A DNA stretch of 64,000 bases from Bartonella sp. 220B (lineage in GTDB: Bacteria; Pseudomonadota; Alphaproteobacteria; Rhizobiales; Rhizobiaceae), in NCBI RefSeq assembly GCF_026930205.1, contig NZ_JANHOI010000004.1:1-64000 (forward strand), in the 5' to 3' direction. The position numbers were made by a program, and so were the translations under genes. Shown piece by piece: positions 9,948 through 20,371 of this stretch. The notes under the pieces were generated by a model. The model saw only the letters and a program-made list of their open reading frames with translations. It did no database searches and had not been told where the DNA came from. Position 1 is the stretch's first letter, and each line of letters begins with the position of its first letter.

Positions 9948-12371
9948 TCAGTGTGCAATTTGTATTCCCTCACTGTCACTCTCTGCCCTAAGAGGAACAG
10001 GCACCGTAGAAGGCTCTGTCCATTCAATAGGTTCAGGAAAACGAACCAAAGCGTGCTTAAGAACTTCACTCACATGATTTACCGGAATAATTTCCATATT
10101 ATTTTTGACATCATCGGGAATATCAACCAAATCTTTTGCATTCTCTTCAGGGATAAGTACTTTTTTTATTCCTCCTCGAAGAGCTGCCAATAATTTTTCT
10201 TTTAAGCCTCCAATCGGTAAAACACGCCCACGTAAAGTAATTTCACCAGTCATTGCTATATCTTTATGTACTGCTATCCCTGTGAGGACTGAAACAATTG
10301 CCGTTACCATCGCAACCCCTGCTGATGGCCCATCTTTAGGTGTAGCACCCTCTGGAACATGAACATGAATATCACGTTTATCAAAAAGTGGAGGTTCAAT
10401 ACCAAAATCAACTGCACGAAAACGCACATAAGATGCGGCTGCTGAAATTGATTCTTTCATAATATCACGTAAATTTCCAGTTACAGTCATTTTGCCTTTA
10501 CCCGACATCATAACGCCTTCAATGGTCAAGAGCTCTCCACCAACTTCTGTCCACGCAAGGCCTGTCACAACACCAATTTGATTTTCTCCTTCAATCTGGT
10601 TGTAGTGATAACGTTTAACACCTAGGAAATCATCAATATTATCTTTTGTAATCTTTATGGATTTTTGGTGTGTTTTAAGAATTCTTGTCACTGATTTACG
10701 TGCGACTTTCATTAATTCGCGCTCAAGGTTACGAACTCCTGCTTCACGTGTGTAAAATTGAATAATTGACTTTATGGCGTCTTCAGAAACACTGAATTCT
10801 TTTTTAGTCAAACAATGATCTTTCAATGCTTTTGGTAAAAGATGCTGTTTAACTATCTCTATTTTCTCACACTCAGTATAGCCCGCAATACGAATAATTT
10901 CCATTCTATCCAATAACGGCCCTGGAATATTAAGCGTATTTGCAGTTGTAATAAACATGACATCAGAAAGATCGTATTCTACTTCTAAATAGTGATCAAT
11001 AAATGTACCATTTTGTTCAGGATCAAGTACTTCCAATAAAGCTGATGAAGGATCTCCACGAAAGTCTTGCCCCATTTTATCAATTTCATCAAGTAAAAAA
11101 AGCGGATTCGATTTTTTAGCTTTTTTCATAGATTGAATAATTTTTCCGGGCATAGAGCCAATATATGTCCGGCGATGCCCGCGAATTTCCGCTTCATCCC
11201 GCACTCCTCCTAAGGAAATGCGAACATATTCACGCCCCGTCGCTTTTGCAATAGAGCGCGCTAGTGATGTTTTTCCGACACCCGGAGGTCCCAATAAACA
11301 AATAATAGGACCTTTTATCTTCGATGCACGACTTTGTACCGCTAAATATTCGATAATGCGCTCCTTGACTTTTTCAAGACCAAAATGCTCATTATTCATA
11401 ACTTTTTCAGCAAAGTCTAAATTGTTTTTAATCTTCGATTTTTTGCCCCAAGGCATTGCTAATAGCCAATCAAGATAGTTACGTACAACTGTCGCCTCTG
11501 CAGACATAGGGGACATATTCCGTAATTTTCTCAATTCTGCTCCAGCTTTTTCGTGCGCTTCCTTCGAAAGTTTTGTTTTCTTGATGCGTTCTTCTAATTC
11601 AGAAAGCTCATCACGGCTATCATCACCCGCTCCCAACTCTTTCTGAATAGCCTTCATCTGCTCATTGAGATAATATTCTCGTTGGTTTTTTTCCATTTGC
11701 CGTTTAACATGTGAACGGATACGCTTTTCAACCTGTAAAACAGAAATTTCTCCTTCCATGAAAGAAAGAACACGTTCAAGGCGACGACGTATAGGTAATA
11801 ACTCTAATATCTCCTGCTTTTCTGAAAGTTTAATCATTAAGTGAGAAGCAATAGTATCAGCAAGCTTAGAAGGATTATCAATCTGTCCAATAGCATTGAC
11901 AACTTCAGGAGAAATTTTTTTATTAAGTTTTACATAATTTTCAAAATACGAGATTACTGACCTTGAAAGAGCTTCAATCTCAACACCATTCTCTCTAGAT
12001 TCTTCTGTAGCAAAAGCATAGGCCTGATGATAATCCTCATTCGCAGCAAACTGGCTAATTTTTGCACGTGCTGTGCCTTCAACCAAAACCTTTACAGTTC
12101 CATCAGGAAGCTTTAAAAGTTGAAGGATATTCGCAAACGTACCAATATCATAGATATCCTCTGATTTTGGATCATCATCAGAAGCATTTTTTTGTGTGAC
12201 TAAAAGTATTTGTTTGTCAACCGCCATTGTTTCTTCAAGAGCACGAATCGATTTCTCTCGACCCACAAAAAGCGGAACAATCATATGTGGGAAAACAACA
12301 ATATCACGAAGAGGTAAAACAGCATAAAACCCCTCTCTTACTTCATCTGTCTTTTCATCAATATATTGCAT
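9948..12371 (-). CDS. lon: ATP-dependent endopeptidase La (Lon)
   Basis: This 807-residue cytoplasmic AAA+ protease degrades misfolded and regulatory proteins. Residues 1-205 are the LON substrate-binding domain, followed by a coiled linker. The AAA+ module carries Walker A GPPGVGKTSLA (about residue 358) and Walker B NPLFLLDEIDK. The C-terminal protease domain has the Ser-Lys dyad in KDGPSAGVAM and the later lysine of the GLKEKLLAA block. Length is standard for LonA. A possible heat-shock promoter lies about 80 bases upstream (12449-12477). Confidence 0.97.
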   Translation of the reverse strand: MQYIDEKTDEVREGFYAVLPLRDIVVFPHMIVPLFVGREKSIRALEETMAVDKQILLVTQKNASDDDPKSEDIYDIGTFANILQLLKLPDGTVKVLVEGTARAKISQFAANEDYHQAYAFATEESRENGVEIEALSRSVISYFENYVKLNKKISPEVVNAIGQIDNPSKLADTIASHLMIKLSEKQEILELLPIRRRLERVLSFMEGEISVLQVEKRIRSHVKRQMEKNQREYYLNEQMKAIQKELGAGDDSRDELSELEERIKKTKLSKEAHEKAGAELRKLRNMSPMSAEATVVRNYLDWLLAMPWGKKSKIKNNLDFAEKVMNNEHFGLEKVKERIIEYLAVQSRASKIKGPIICLLGPPGVGKTSLARSIAKATGREYVRISLGGVRDEAEIRGHRRTYIGSMPGKIIQSMKKAKKSNPLFLLDEIDKMGQDFRGDPSSALLEVLDPEQNGTFIDHYLEVEYDLSDVMFITTANTLNIPGPLLDRMEIIRIAGYTECEKIEIVKQHLLPKALKDHCLTKKEFSVSEDAIKSIIQFYTREAGVRNLERELMKVARKSVTRILKTHQKSIKITKDNIDDFLGVKRYHYNQIEGENQIGVVTGLAWTEVGGELLTIEGVMMSGKGKMTVTGNLRDIMKESISAAASYVRFRAVDFGIEPPLFDKRDIHVHVPEGATPKDGPSAGVAMVTAIVSVLTGIAVHKDIAMTGEITLRGRVLPIGGLKEKLLAALRGGIKKVLIPEENAKDLVDIPDDVKNNMEIIPVNHVSEVLKHALVRFPEPIEWTEPSTVPVPLRAESDSEGIQIAH

Positions 12372-12448
12372 AACTCTCCTTTCTGGAGCCTATAATCTAC
12401 CCACTACACAAACCCACCCTTAGAAACCTCAACTTTCCACAATACATG

Positions 12449-12477
12449 AAGTGGTAACTGCGAACATATAAATCAAG
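12449..12477 (-). promoter_or_regulatory. Possible sigma-32 (RpoH) promoter for lon
   Basis: On the minus strand CTTG is followed after about 19 bases by CCACTT, loosely resembling the alphaproteobacterial RpoH pattern of CTTG and a C-rich -10 box. Spacing and -10 box are imperfect. The main support is position, upstream of a typical heat-shock gene. Confidence 0.2.
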
Positions 12478-12544
12478 CATTATGACTATAATATTCAGAA
12501 ACATCCATCCTCAAATAGTTTTTATTACCACTTATCACACGACA

Positions 12545-13819
12545 TCATGCCGATACATTTTCTTTATCTTCTACACGTTCTGAGTAAATGTAAAGAGGAC
12601 GTGCTTTTTCATCAACCACATCACTTGAAATGACCACTTTTTGAACACCTTCAAGAGACGGTAGTTCAAACATCGTTTCAAGAAGTATTTTTTCCATAAT
12701 AGAACGTAAACCACGCGCACCAGTTTTACGCTCAATCGCCTTCTTAGCAATAACCCGTAAAGCATCTTCATGAAATGCTAACTCAACATTTTCCATCTCG
12801 AAAAGACGCTGATATTGCTTCACCAACGCATTTTTAGGTTGTGATAAAATTTGAACAAGGGCATGAACATCCAAATCCTCCAAGGTGGCTACAATAGGAA
12901 GACGCCCAATAAACTCTGGTATCAAACCAAACTTTATAAGATCTTCAGGCTCTAAATCACGGAAGATTTCACCTACACAACGTTCATCAGGTGCCTTAAC
13001 GGTAGCAGAAAAACCAATAGAAGTTTTCTCACCACGTCCTGAAATAATCCGTTCTAAACCAGCAAAAGCCCCCCCACAAATGAATAAAATATTTGTTGTA
13101 TCAACCTGCAAGAACTCTTGTTGTGGATGCTTACGACCACCTTGAGGAGGAACAGAAGCAATCGTTCCTTCCATAATTTTTAACAATGCTTGCTGAACAC
13201 CCTCCCCCGAAACATCCCTTGTAATAGAAGGATTTTCAGCTTTGCGAGAAATCTTATCGACCTCATCAATATAAACAATACCACGCTGCGCACGTTCAAC
13301 ATTATAATCAGCAGCTTGAAGAAGCTTTAGAATAATATTTTCAACATCTTCACCGACATAGCCTGCTTCAGTTAAAGTGGTTGCATCTGCCATCGTAAAA
13401 GGCACATCAATAATACGCGCCAGCGTTTGTGCTAGATAAGTTTTACCACATCCCGTTGGACCAACAAGAAGAATATTTGATTTTGCCAACTCAATATCAT
13501 TGCTCTTAGACTGATGCGCAAGTCGTTTATAATGATTATGGACAGCAACAGAAAGAACACGCTTTGCATGTTGTTGACCAATGACGTAATCATCAAGAAC
13601 TGTTATAATTTCCTGTGGAGTAGGAACACCATCACGTGCCTTAATCCCAGAAGATTTATTTTCTTCACGAATAATATCCATACAAAGCTCTACGCATTCA
13701 TCACAAATGAATACAGTAGGCCCTGCGATAAGCTTACGCACCTCATGCTGACTTTTGCCGCAGAACGAGCAATAGAGAGTATTTTTTGATTCGCCCCCAC
13801 TATTGCCAATTTTGCTCAT
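12545..13819 (-). CDS. clpX: ATP-dependent Clp protease, ATP-binding subunit ClpX
   Basis: This 424-residue AAA+ unfoldase recognises, unfolds and threads substrates into ClpP. The N-terminal zinc-binding domain has two CxxC pairs (CSFCGKSQ and FICDEC). The AAA+ part has Walker [15 protein letters not shown], Walker [12 protein letters not shown], the pore loop GYVGEDVEN and sensor residues in the [13 protein letters not shown] block. An IGF-type loop for docking to ClpP is seen as SIGFSATVK. It lies about 180 bases downstream of clpP on the same strand. Confidence 0.97.
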   Translation of the reverse strand: MSKIGNSGGESKNTLYCSFCGKSQHEVRKLIAGPTVFICDECVELCMDIIREENKSSGIKARDGVPTPQEIITVLDDYVIGQQHAKRVLSVAVHNHYKRLAHQSKSNDIELAKSNILLVGPTGCGKTYLAQTLARIIDVPFTMADATTLTEAGYVGEDVENIILKLLQAADYNVERAQRGIVYIDEVDKISRKAENPSITRDVSGEGVQQALLKIMEGTIASVPPQGGRKHPQQEFLQVDTTNILFICGGAFAGLERIISGRGEKTSIGFSATVKAPDERCVGEIFRDLEPEDLIKFGLIPEFIGRLPIVATLEDLDVHALVQILSQPKNALVKQYQRLFEMENVELAFHEDALRVIAKKAIERKTGARGLRSIMEKILLETMFELPSLEGVQKVVISSDVVDEKARPLYIYSERVEDKENVSA

Positions 13820-14000
13820 TTTTCTTTCCTTTCACCACAGTATATGAATACTTCGTCTTTTCAAAGGAAGCTTTTCATAACAAAAATTAAAAGACATATA
13901 AAAACTGCGTTTCATAATATCTTTAGGTATTTTTCCTTATATTTCACGATACTCTTACAAAGCTCTCTTTTTAAAGTAGTTCTTTTTTCTATAAAAACTC

Positions 14001-14633
14001 TTAATCTTTTTCTTCTTTTTCAGTTTCTACTCGATATTGTATAACATCATCAACTAAACCAAATTGCTTGGCCTCTTCCGCCGTCATAAAATGATCACGA
14101 TCAAGAGTCCTCTCAATAACTTCATAACCCTGACCTGTGTGTTGAACATAAATTTCATTTAAACGCCGTTTCATCTTTATAATATCTTGTGCATGCCGTT
14201 CAATATCTGAAGCTTGACCTTGAAAACCACCAGATGGCTGATGCACCATAATACGTGCATTTGGTAATGTAAAACGGTGACCTTTTGCTCCAGCCGTTAA
14301 AAGTAATGATCCCATAGATGCAGCCTGCCCCATACAAAGTGTAGAAACAGGCGGGCGAATAAACTGCATAGTATCATAAATTGCCATACCAGACGTCACA
14401 ACACCACCAGGTGAATTGATATAAAGACTAATTTCTTTCTTAGGATTTTCGGCTTCCAAGAAAAGCAGTTGTGCACAAACAAGCATCGCCATATTATCTT
14501 CAACAGGACCATTAATAAAAATAATTCGTTCTTTTAAAAGACGAGAAAAGATATCATAGGCCCGCTCACCACGATTAGTCTGTTCAATAACCATAGGCAC
14601 AAGGCTTAAAGCTGTTTTCATTGGATCACTCAT
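14001..14633 (-). CDS. clpP: ATP-dependent Clp protease proteolytic subunit ClpP
   Basis: This 210-residue serine peptidase forms the double-heptamer chamber that works with ClpX. The catalytic serine lies in [16 protein letters not shown], the histidine in [10 protein letters not shown], and the aspartate in [15 protein letters not shown]. The start [20 protein letters not shown] is like other Rhizobiales ClpP1. It is first in the minus-strand order clpP, clpX, lon, hupB. Confidence 0.97.
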   Translation of the reverse strand: MSDPMKTALSLVPMVIEQTNRGERAYDIFSRLLKERIIFINGPVEDNMAMLVCAQLLFLEAENPKKEISLYINSPGGVVTSGMAIYDTMQFIRPPVSTLCMGQAASMGSLLLTAGAKGHRFTLPNARIMVHQPSGGFQGQASDIERHAQDIIKMKRRLNEIYVQHTGQGYEVIERTLDRDHFMTAEEAKQFGLVDDVIQYRVETEKEEKD

Positions 14634-14771
14634 GTTTTTACTTTCTGTTCATATAACAATCGCTCTTTACGCATTCAATGTATTTTCCATAGGCTAATAT
14701 CTTACAAAAGTCACCATTAATGCTCTTCAAGCAAGGTTAAAATCCCAGTGGTTAAAATAGTAATAATAACT

Positions 14772-15578
14772 CTATCTAAACAAATCGCGCCCATCAGGTA
14801 TGCGAGACACTGCCCAATGGTAAAAGTTTTCCTTCTGAGCTCTTTGAATAGTCTTTATCTTTCTGTGAATATGAAATCCTATTAAACATGAATCTGTAAG
14901 CAGTTTAACACCAAAAGCAGGGTCAAAGATATGTTCAGTTTTTTGCCTCATCCAATAATAAAAAATTTTCTTTTCCTTTGCTTCATGAAAAAAACATATC
15001 GTTTAGCTAATTGGAGAATACTACCATTGCCAAATATCATAACCCCAAGACTTCCGGGTAAAATTGGCATTTTTTCCTCTTTAACCAGAATAGTTTCCAA
15101 ACACAACGTTTAAATCCAAGCCAATTGGGAATAATCTCTGTTCCTGCCCAATAATCTTCAAACACTTTTATAATAGGGTTATCGAATGGAAAATAAAGTA
15201 CAGAAACACCTACTTTTTTTGCAAGCCAAATTTCATCCGCATCTGGATGAAATTGTTTAACGAGATAAACATTTTTATCTCACCAATCGCCTTGCCAATA
15301 TTTCATCAGCATAACACGAAAAAAATCTGAAAATTGAACAAAAATTGAACAATTGTGCAACTCTTTTTACTATCAGAAAAAAATGCGGGAGAATTGATTC
15401 GGATTCGTGCTATTTAACATCAACTGGTAAATTTTCTATTTTATCATAGCAGAAAAGTTTAACGTGTTGTCCAGTTTTAATCGTTAAAAACAAAGATAGT
15501 CTATCAATCAGCCTTAATTGTCTCCCATATGGTGGTCTTGAATATTCGGTTGAGCTAAAAAAATAGTATTTTCGCTGC
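14772..15578 (-). pseudogene. Decayed DXD-type glycosyltransferase (GT32/capsular-synthesis-like)
   Basis: No single frame is open, but joined minus-strand frames give a recognisable protein of about 265 residues. The order is RLSLFLTIKTGQHVKLFCYD, ESILPHFFSDSK, FSDFFRVMLMKYWQGDW, then a TGA at 15280-15282 followed by DKNVYLVKQF, then EIWLAKKVGVSVLYFPFDNP, and a tail with FGVKLLTDSCLIGFHIHRK. This is the layout of sugar transferases of the Gly_transf_sug/capsular type (FSDLFRY..GGWWVDTDV..LKPF). The DXD metal motif has become DKN after the stop. At least three frame breaks or stops (including 15410-15412) show it is dead. It probably once decorated a surface polysaccharide; that role is inference. 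Confidence 0.6.
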
Positions 15579-15592
15579 TACCACAGAGAATA

Positions 15593-16186
15593 TTGACAAT
15601 TCTTATGAATCAAAAGGTGTCTATTACCCCGAGACCATATTTAATCTTTGAAAACCTTCCAATTGATAGACAAATTAATACGTCACCTCATCCCTATAAT
15701 TTAGATGCGTCTTGTAAAAGTGGCTATATGAGCGAAAATTTAATTATGATGTTTTCTTTATTGATCGGAGAGCCTTATTCAATTCAGTTTGAAGGCGGAC
15801 ATATAGTAAATAACCTAGTTCCTTTAAAGGATAATAAAAAAGATGATACAGGATTAGAATCTGAAGTTGAGTGAGGTTTTCATATAGAAAATGCTGCACT
15901 AAAATTTATAAGTGGTTTTAATTTATCTTCTAAAGGGATATTTTTATCTGGTGTTCGCAATGATGTTAATGGTCCGTTGTTGAGAATATCTGATGCACGT
16001 CTCACTTTAAAACTTTTAAGTGAGGAGAATGTGCGTAGCTTAAGGGATAATTTATATATTGGGAAAAACGATTGCCATGCAAACAATTGTTGCCATTGGC
16101 GAACCATACCCATATACTGATTATTTAAAAAAAATTTTCACCGGCGTATTATGCTGCATTGCTGTTGCAAGCTCTTGAATATTCAT
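15593..16186 (+). pseudogene. Decayed TauD/clavaminate-synthase-type Fe(II)/2-oxoglutarate dioxygenase
   Basis: The first open part (15593-15873) reads YLIFENLPIDRQ, a serine-glutamate block SENLIMMFSLLIGEPYSIQ and GGHIVNNLVPLKDNK. This matches the clavaminate-synthase-like branch of the TauD family, whose members usually show GEP.GF...G.LVQN..P. A TGA at 15871-15873 stops the frame, which then continues GFHIENAALKFISGF, keeping the family's iron-binding H-x-E/D just after the stop. A later frameshift near 16078 leads into TIVAIGEPYPYTDY. The N-terminal 70-80 residues of the family are missing upstream. These enzymes hydroxylate amino acids or small metabolites. The gene is inactive; the family assignment is by pattern only. 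Confidence 0.55.
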
Positions 16187-16199
16187 CTAGATTGAAGTG

Positions 16200-18652
16200 T
16201 CACTGGAAATACATACGACAAGTGCATACTGTCATAGCGCCACGGCTATGTGCATTCGTACGCAATCCTGTATTGCCATAAAGAGAGAGCAGATTCTGGT
16301 ACTTCTTGGTCGAATTGGTTAGGTCTACAAAATTACCTTCTAGAAATTTTTGATACCCCGCAATAAATCCCTCTACCAAAAAGGAATCACTCTGTGGAAA
16401 GACCAAAATATAGTGAGAATCCTTCTTGTTATCAGCCAATTGAACCGCATTACGCGCTGCGTCATCTGGTGTCGTCAAAATACCATTGAGGAAAATATGA
16501 ACCAGACCATCAAAGCTTTTTTTAAATGCTGTTCTTCCTCTGGCTTTAAATAATAATATAGTGGCTGTAATTCTCCATTACTGTCTTTTATATATTTTCC
16601 ATTTTCATCGGTTAAATAAAGTACATTACCATCTTTATCGTGCTCATCAGTAGCCAAATAATGTTCTTTGTACAACATGTTTAGAAAGCCCTGACAGCGA
16701 TTTCAAATCATTCTTCCAATAATCCTATTGAACCCTGGCGCATTACCATAGCTATATTTTCCAGTTTTGCTACATCCAGCGGCACTACAGCTTGATGGGC
16801 TGCTGCGGTGTTGCGGTTGAGAGAGGCGATAATTTGTCCAGCGTCTTGCCCCATCGCCCTTTGGTTTTTCGAATGCAATATCTGCATATTCAGATGTTTC
16901 GGTGATAACCGGCGTGCTATCGGCTTCGTTTTTGAGGGTGGTAGTCTGGATATTCAAGTTTCCACCGGCTTGAATAAAACCTGCTTTGTTGACAAGCGAA
17001 AGGCTCTTGCCCATGCCCTCTGCATTGCTGAACAACAAATCCCCCTCTGCCATAATGGCACCAAAATCATTCAACACTGCGCCATCAACTTGTAAAGCAC
17101 CATTGCCCTTCACATAGATTAAACCTGTTTTGCTGTTGGTGACATCGCCCGTAACGTTAAAGATTAAATCCTGTCCCGATGCCAATTGACCGCTATTCTC
17201 TAAACGGCCCGTTTTGATCACAAAATCGCGCGCCGCTAAAACCGATGTAGTCTCATCCACCATAACGCCTGGAGCAACAAAGAGAATATCTCTTGTCCCG
17301 CCTTCATCCCTTATGGCACGTAAAAGAGCATGGGTACTGTTAAAATCCAATCCCCCATAAATCAATGTGCTCCCAGAAACATCAATATGATCCCCCTGCA
17401 AAAACAGCGTTTGCGGCGTGTAAATATGAGAACGATCATTGCTTAAATCGAGGGTTGTTGCCGTCAATCGCACATCCCCCTTAACAGACAGCACATTCTC
17501 AACACTAATCCCTCCAGACTCCGACGTCAGGGTCGCTGTACCATAGCCCATAACATGATCATAATAAATATCGTTGCCAGCAAAAAGATCAATATTCTCA
17601 CCACTAACAATCTGCCCAACGGTTATCCCTTCGCGCGCTGTCACCGCAAAAGAGCCTTTATCACGCAAAACAATCTCCCCACTCCCCGTCGATTGGGCAA
17701 AATCAACAGCTGTTATAACGGTTCCAGCAGCCAAACTGCCAACAGTTAAAATGGCATCATCGCCCGTCATCAAAGAGGCAAAATCAACCGCTCCACCCTC
17801 AATCCTAGCCTTGCCATAGGCTAAAAGCTGTCCAAAATGAACAGGAGCATTGCTGTTTGGTTGCCCATGGATGAATACATCGTGATGCGACAAGATCGTT
17901 TGAGAAACAAAAAGCCCATCATGCGAAACCAGTCGCACATCTCCTGCCCCATAAATATTGGCGGCATGAATGCTTCCTCCCACACTTTCGAGCGCAACAT
18001 CCCCTTGAGCACCAAGAACAACAACACCCGCAGCACCCGTGGACTCCATATCAACACCACCAGCTAAAAAACCCGCCTTAATATTTCCACCAGCCTGTGC
18101 TTTGAGAGCCCCTTGGACTAAAACAATCCCATCAATGTTGAGATCGCCCCCTGTCGCAAAGGTCAAATCCGCTCCAGAGCCAACTTGAGAAACTTTCATA
18201 GCATCCCGTGAAGACAGCTGCATATTGCCCCCAGAGGTCGCTTTGCCTGAAATCGATAAAACCCCACCTTGCGCATCGGCTCTCAAATGACCATCCGCTC
18301 CAACTTTTTCTAACGTGACATCCTTGGAAGCGGAAATCTCAACATCCTTTTTCGAGGTGATGCTTTTTGCCAAAACGCTCTTGCTCTTTGATTTCAGGAC
18401 AACACCGCCATGACCAAAAACATTCTTCAAGGAAATTCTCCCGTCCGCAGAAAGCTGCAATTGCCCCGCATTCGTCGCCATATCATGACGCATCCGAACG
18501 CCAACACCTTGTTCTGTCGCTACAAGTTTAATGCGATCCCCCTGTAAGGCACCCAACGCAGAACCATCTATCGCATATTCCGGTTTGCCCGTAATATCCG
18601 TGAGGTCTTTCATTTGACGGGAAGCATAATCAAAGTAACCCTTTCGAGAACA
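16200..18652 (-). pseudogene. Filamentous haemagglutinin (FhaB-like) fragment, disrupted
   Basis: The main open part (16703-18613, 636 residues) is a beta-helix of haemagglutinin-type repeats: GDRIKLVATEQGVGVRM, many short units around GNI, GDV and SGGxI, then TLFLQGDHIDVSGSTL and TGRLENSGQLASGQDLIFNV. The signal peptide and TPS secretion domain expected at the start are absent; upstream frames are stopped near 18652. Near 16855 a neighbouring frame (IIASLNRNTAAAHQAVVPLD) looks more protein-like, suggesting a frameshift. A TGA at 16703 and a further shift at the seven-T run 16517-16523 separate two downstream pieces (YKEHYLATDEHDKDG and TTPDDAARNAVQLADNKKD). No TpsB transporter is nearby. It is a non-functional remnant of a secreted adhesin. 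Confidence 0.8.
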
Positions 18653-18896
18653 TCGTCATATCTGATAGAAAAAGTCTTCTCATAAAATTGAGACAATTAT
18701 GATAAACTATAGAGGAAATGATTATTCTCCTCAATGAATTCGCCTAAATAATCATTGGAAATTAAGAGAGCATCACGCGTCCTTGACCTCAAAAATAAGT
18801 GCTTTACTTTTGTCATATGATCAGAAGTATTCTGTAAGATATGAAATCTGAAGAGAATTTTGCTTATGGTTCATAGTTGAGGGAAAAGAGAACTTC

Positions 18897-19682
18897 ATGA
18901 AAAAAAATTATGTTCAATTAATTTCAAGAGCAGCAGTATGGTCCCCTCGCTTTGGTGGATTGGCATTCTTTATTTTATTATTTTCAGTGTTTTTACAGCG
19001 TTTTTCTGTAATCCATGTCATCGACTTTATAATTTTAACTGTCATTTCTGCTTGCTGTATTGCTGTTTCTCTTTTTCTTGCATTCAAAGCACTTTACAGT
19101 TTATGGGTGTTTGGCGCTCTGGGGGGAATGAAAGCTTTAAAAGGAATCATTTATTCCTTGATTACTGCCATACCATTGGTACTATTTCTTTGGGGATGGT
19201 TTACTTTGCCAGCTCTTCATGATGTTTCTACTGATACACAAAATCCACCAGCTTTTTTTCGCACCATACGTCCAAGCGATGCTTTGCCGCTCAAAAGTGT
19301 TTTGACTGAACAAGCCACATTACAGATGTCGGCATGGCCAGAAATGTCGGGACGTCGTTATGATGGCTCACCCGATCGTATTCGCAATTCGGTTCTGAAT
19401 GTCTTAGCTGCTCATGATTGGCCTATTGTCGCACAACGAGAATTCAAAGGAAAAGAAGATGAAATTTATATTGAAACAATGGCAAAGACTTTTTACCTTG
19501 GTTTTATTTCGGATATTGTCATTCGTTTAACCAGTGAAGGAGATACGACTTTTGTTGATATGCGTTCTGCTTCTCGTTATTTGCCTAGAGATTTTGGCAC
19601 GAATGCTGCTTTTATTCTTGATTTTATGGATGCCCTTGATACAGAAGTCGCCCTACTCCCTCTTTCTGAAGATGATGAATAA
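18897..19682 (+). CDS. DUF1499 family membrane protein
   Basis: This 261-residue protein has three hydrophobic helices in its first 115 residues and a soluble C-terminal half. That half carries the DUF1499 pattern: RRYDGSPDRIRNSVLNVLAA, IYIETMAKTFYLGFISDIVIR and FVDMRSASRYLPRDFGTNA. The family is widespread in proteobacteria and has no established function. The start has GAGG and AAGAGA upstream. It lies beside the haemagglutinin fragment but shows no decay. It is single-gene, with AT-rich flanks. Confidence 0.85.
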   Translation: MKKNYVQLISRAAVWSPRFGGLAFFILLFSVFLQRFSVIHVIDFIILTVISACCIAVSLFLAFKALYSLWVFGALGGMKALKGIIYSLITAIPLVLFLWGWFTLPALHDVSTDTQNPPAFFRTIRPSDALPLKSVLTEQATLQMSAWPEMSGRRYDGSPDRIRNSVLNVLAAHDWPIVAQREFKGKEDEIYIETMAKTFYLGFISDIVIRLTSEGDTTFVDMRSASRYLPRDFGTNAAFILDFMDALDTEVALLPLSEDDE

Positions 19683-20035
19683 CAATCAAGAGAGATAAGG
19701 CATTTTATGTCCATAACAATTGCCTATTTTTCAATAAACATGATACATAAGCAAACAATCACTTTTCAAAAACTATAAACTGATAATCCTTATACAAAAG
19801 ATAATAATCTCAAAACAACCCATGATTGAAATAATTAAAAAGATTTAAAATAGGAAATAAAAAACAGAATTCTTGATGATAATACCGATTTTAAAGTATC
19901 TACCCTAATGTAATCAGTAAACATTTTTTTAAAAATAAATAGTATATAAAAATAACAACTTATTTTTTATAAATAACTCTACAAATAGCAACTTATAATT
20001 ATATTCTTAAAATAATATAACAACTTTATTTTATA
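19683..20035. other. AT-rich intergenic region
   Basis: About 350 very AT-rich bases between the convergent DUF1499 gene and the small membrane protein gene. I see no gene or clear terminator. Confidence 0.6.
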
Positions 20036-20257
20036 TTATTTTAAAATTCCCATATATTCAACTAATAAATTTCCAGCATAATATAATATAAAAAACATAA
20101 TTGTTGATAATATTGCCCTTTTTATACTCCAGTTCTTACCTTTAAATCTTTTGAAAAAAAACGTTAAGAATCCAAATCCAATTGCTGTTACTAAGGATCC
20201 AATAAAAGTATTCATAACAAAAATATCCAAAATGAAATATCTATTATTATACACCAA
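20036..20257 (-). CDS. Small two-helix membrane protein, possible immunity protein
   Basis: I do not recognise this family. The open frame starts with TTG (20257) or GTG (20254), with AGGGA upstream; an ATG at 20215 would give 59 residues. It has two hydrophobic helices (FIGSLVTAIGFGFLTFFF and ILSTIMFFILYYAGNLLV) joined by a basic loop (KRFKGKNWSIKR). It lies about 115 bases downstream of the glycine-rich protein gene on the same strand. A small membrane protein directly after a bacteriocin-like precursor often gives self-immunity, so that is a candidate role, not a demonstrated one. Confidence 0.5.
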   Translation of the reverse strand: MVYNNRYFILDIFVMNTFIGSLVTAIGFGFLTFFFKRFKGKNWSIKRAILSTIMFFILYYAGNLLVEYMGILK

Positions 20258-20371
20258 AATATCCCTGAAATCAGTTTAGCTGTAGCTTTAAAGTATGTTT
20301 ACAATATTACTGATCTCAGAAATATCTTTATAGCTATTTTCTAAATAAATTAGAAACAGTGTTCCTCCATT

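Noticed and set aside
14931-15113. 60-codon plus-strand frame upstream of clpP
   Set aside because: It lies opposite the glycosyltransferase pseudogene and has no coding signs of its own.
15880-16113. 77-codon minus-strand frame over the dioxygenase relic
   Set aside because: It is antisense to a region that reads as a dioxygenase on the plus strand; no protein features.
17555-18067. Several plus-strand frames across the haemagglutinin fragment
   Set aside because: They are shadows of the repetitive minus-strand beta-helix coding region.
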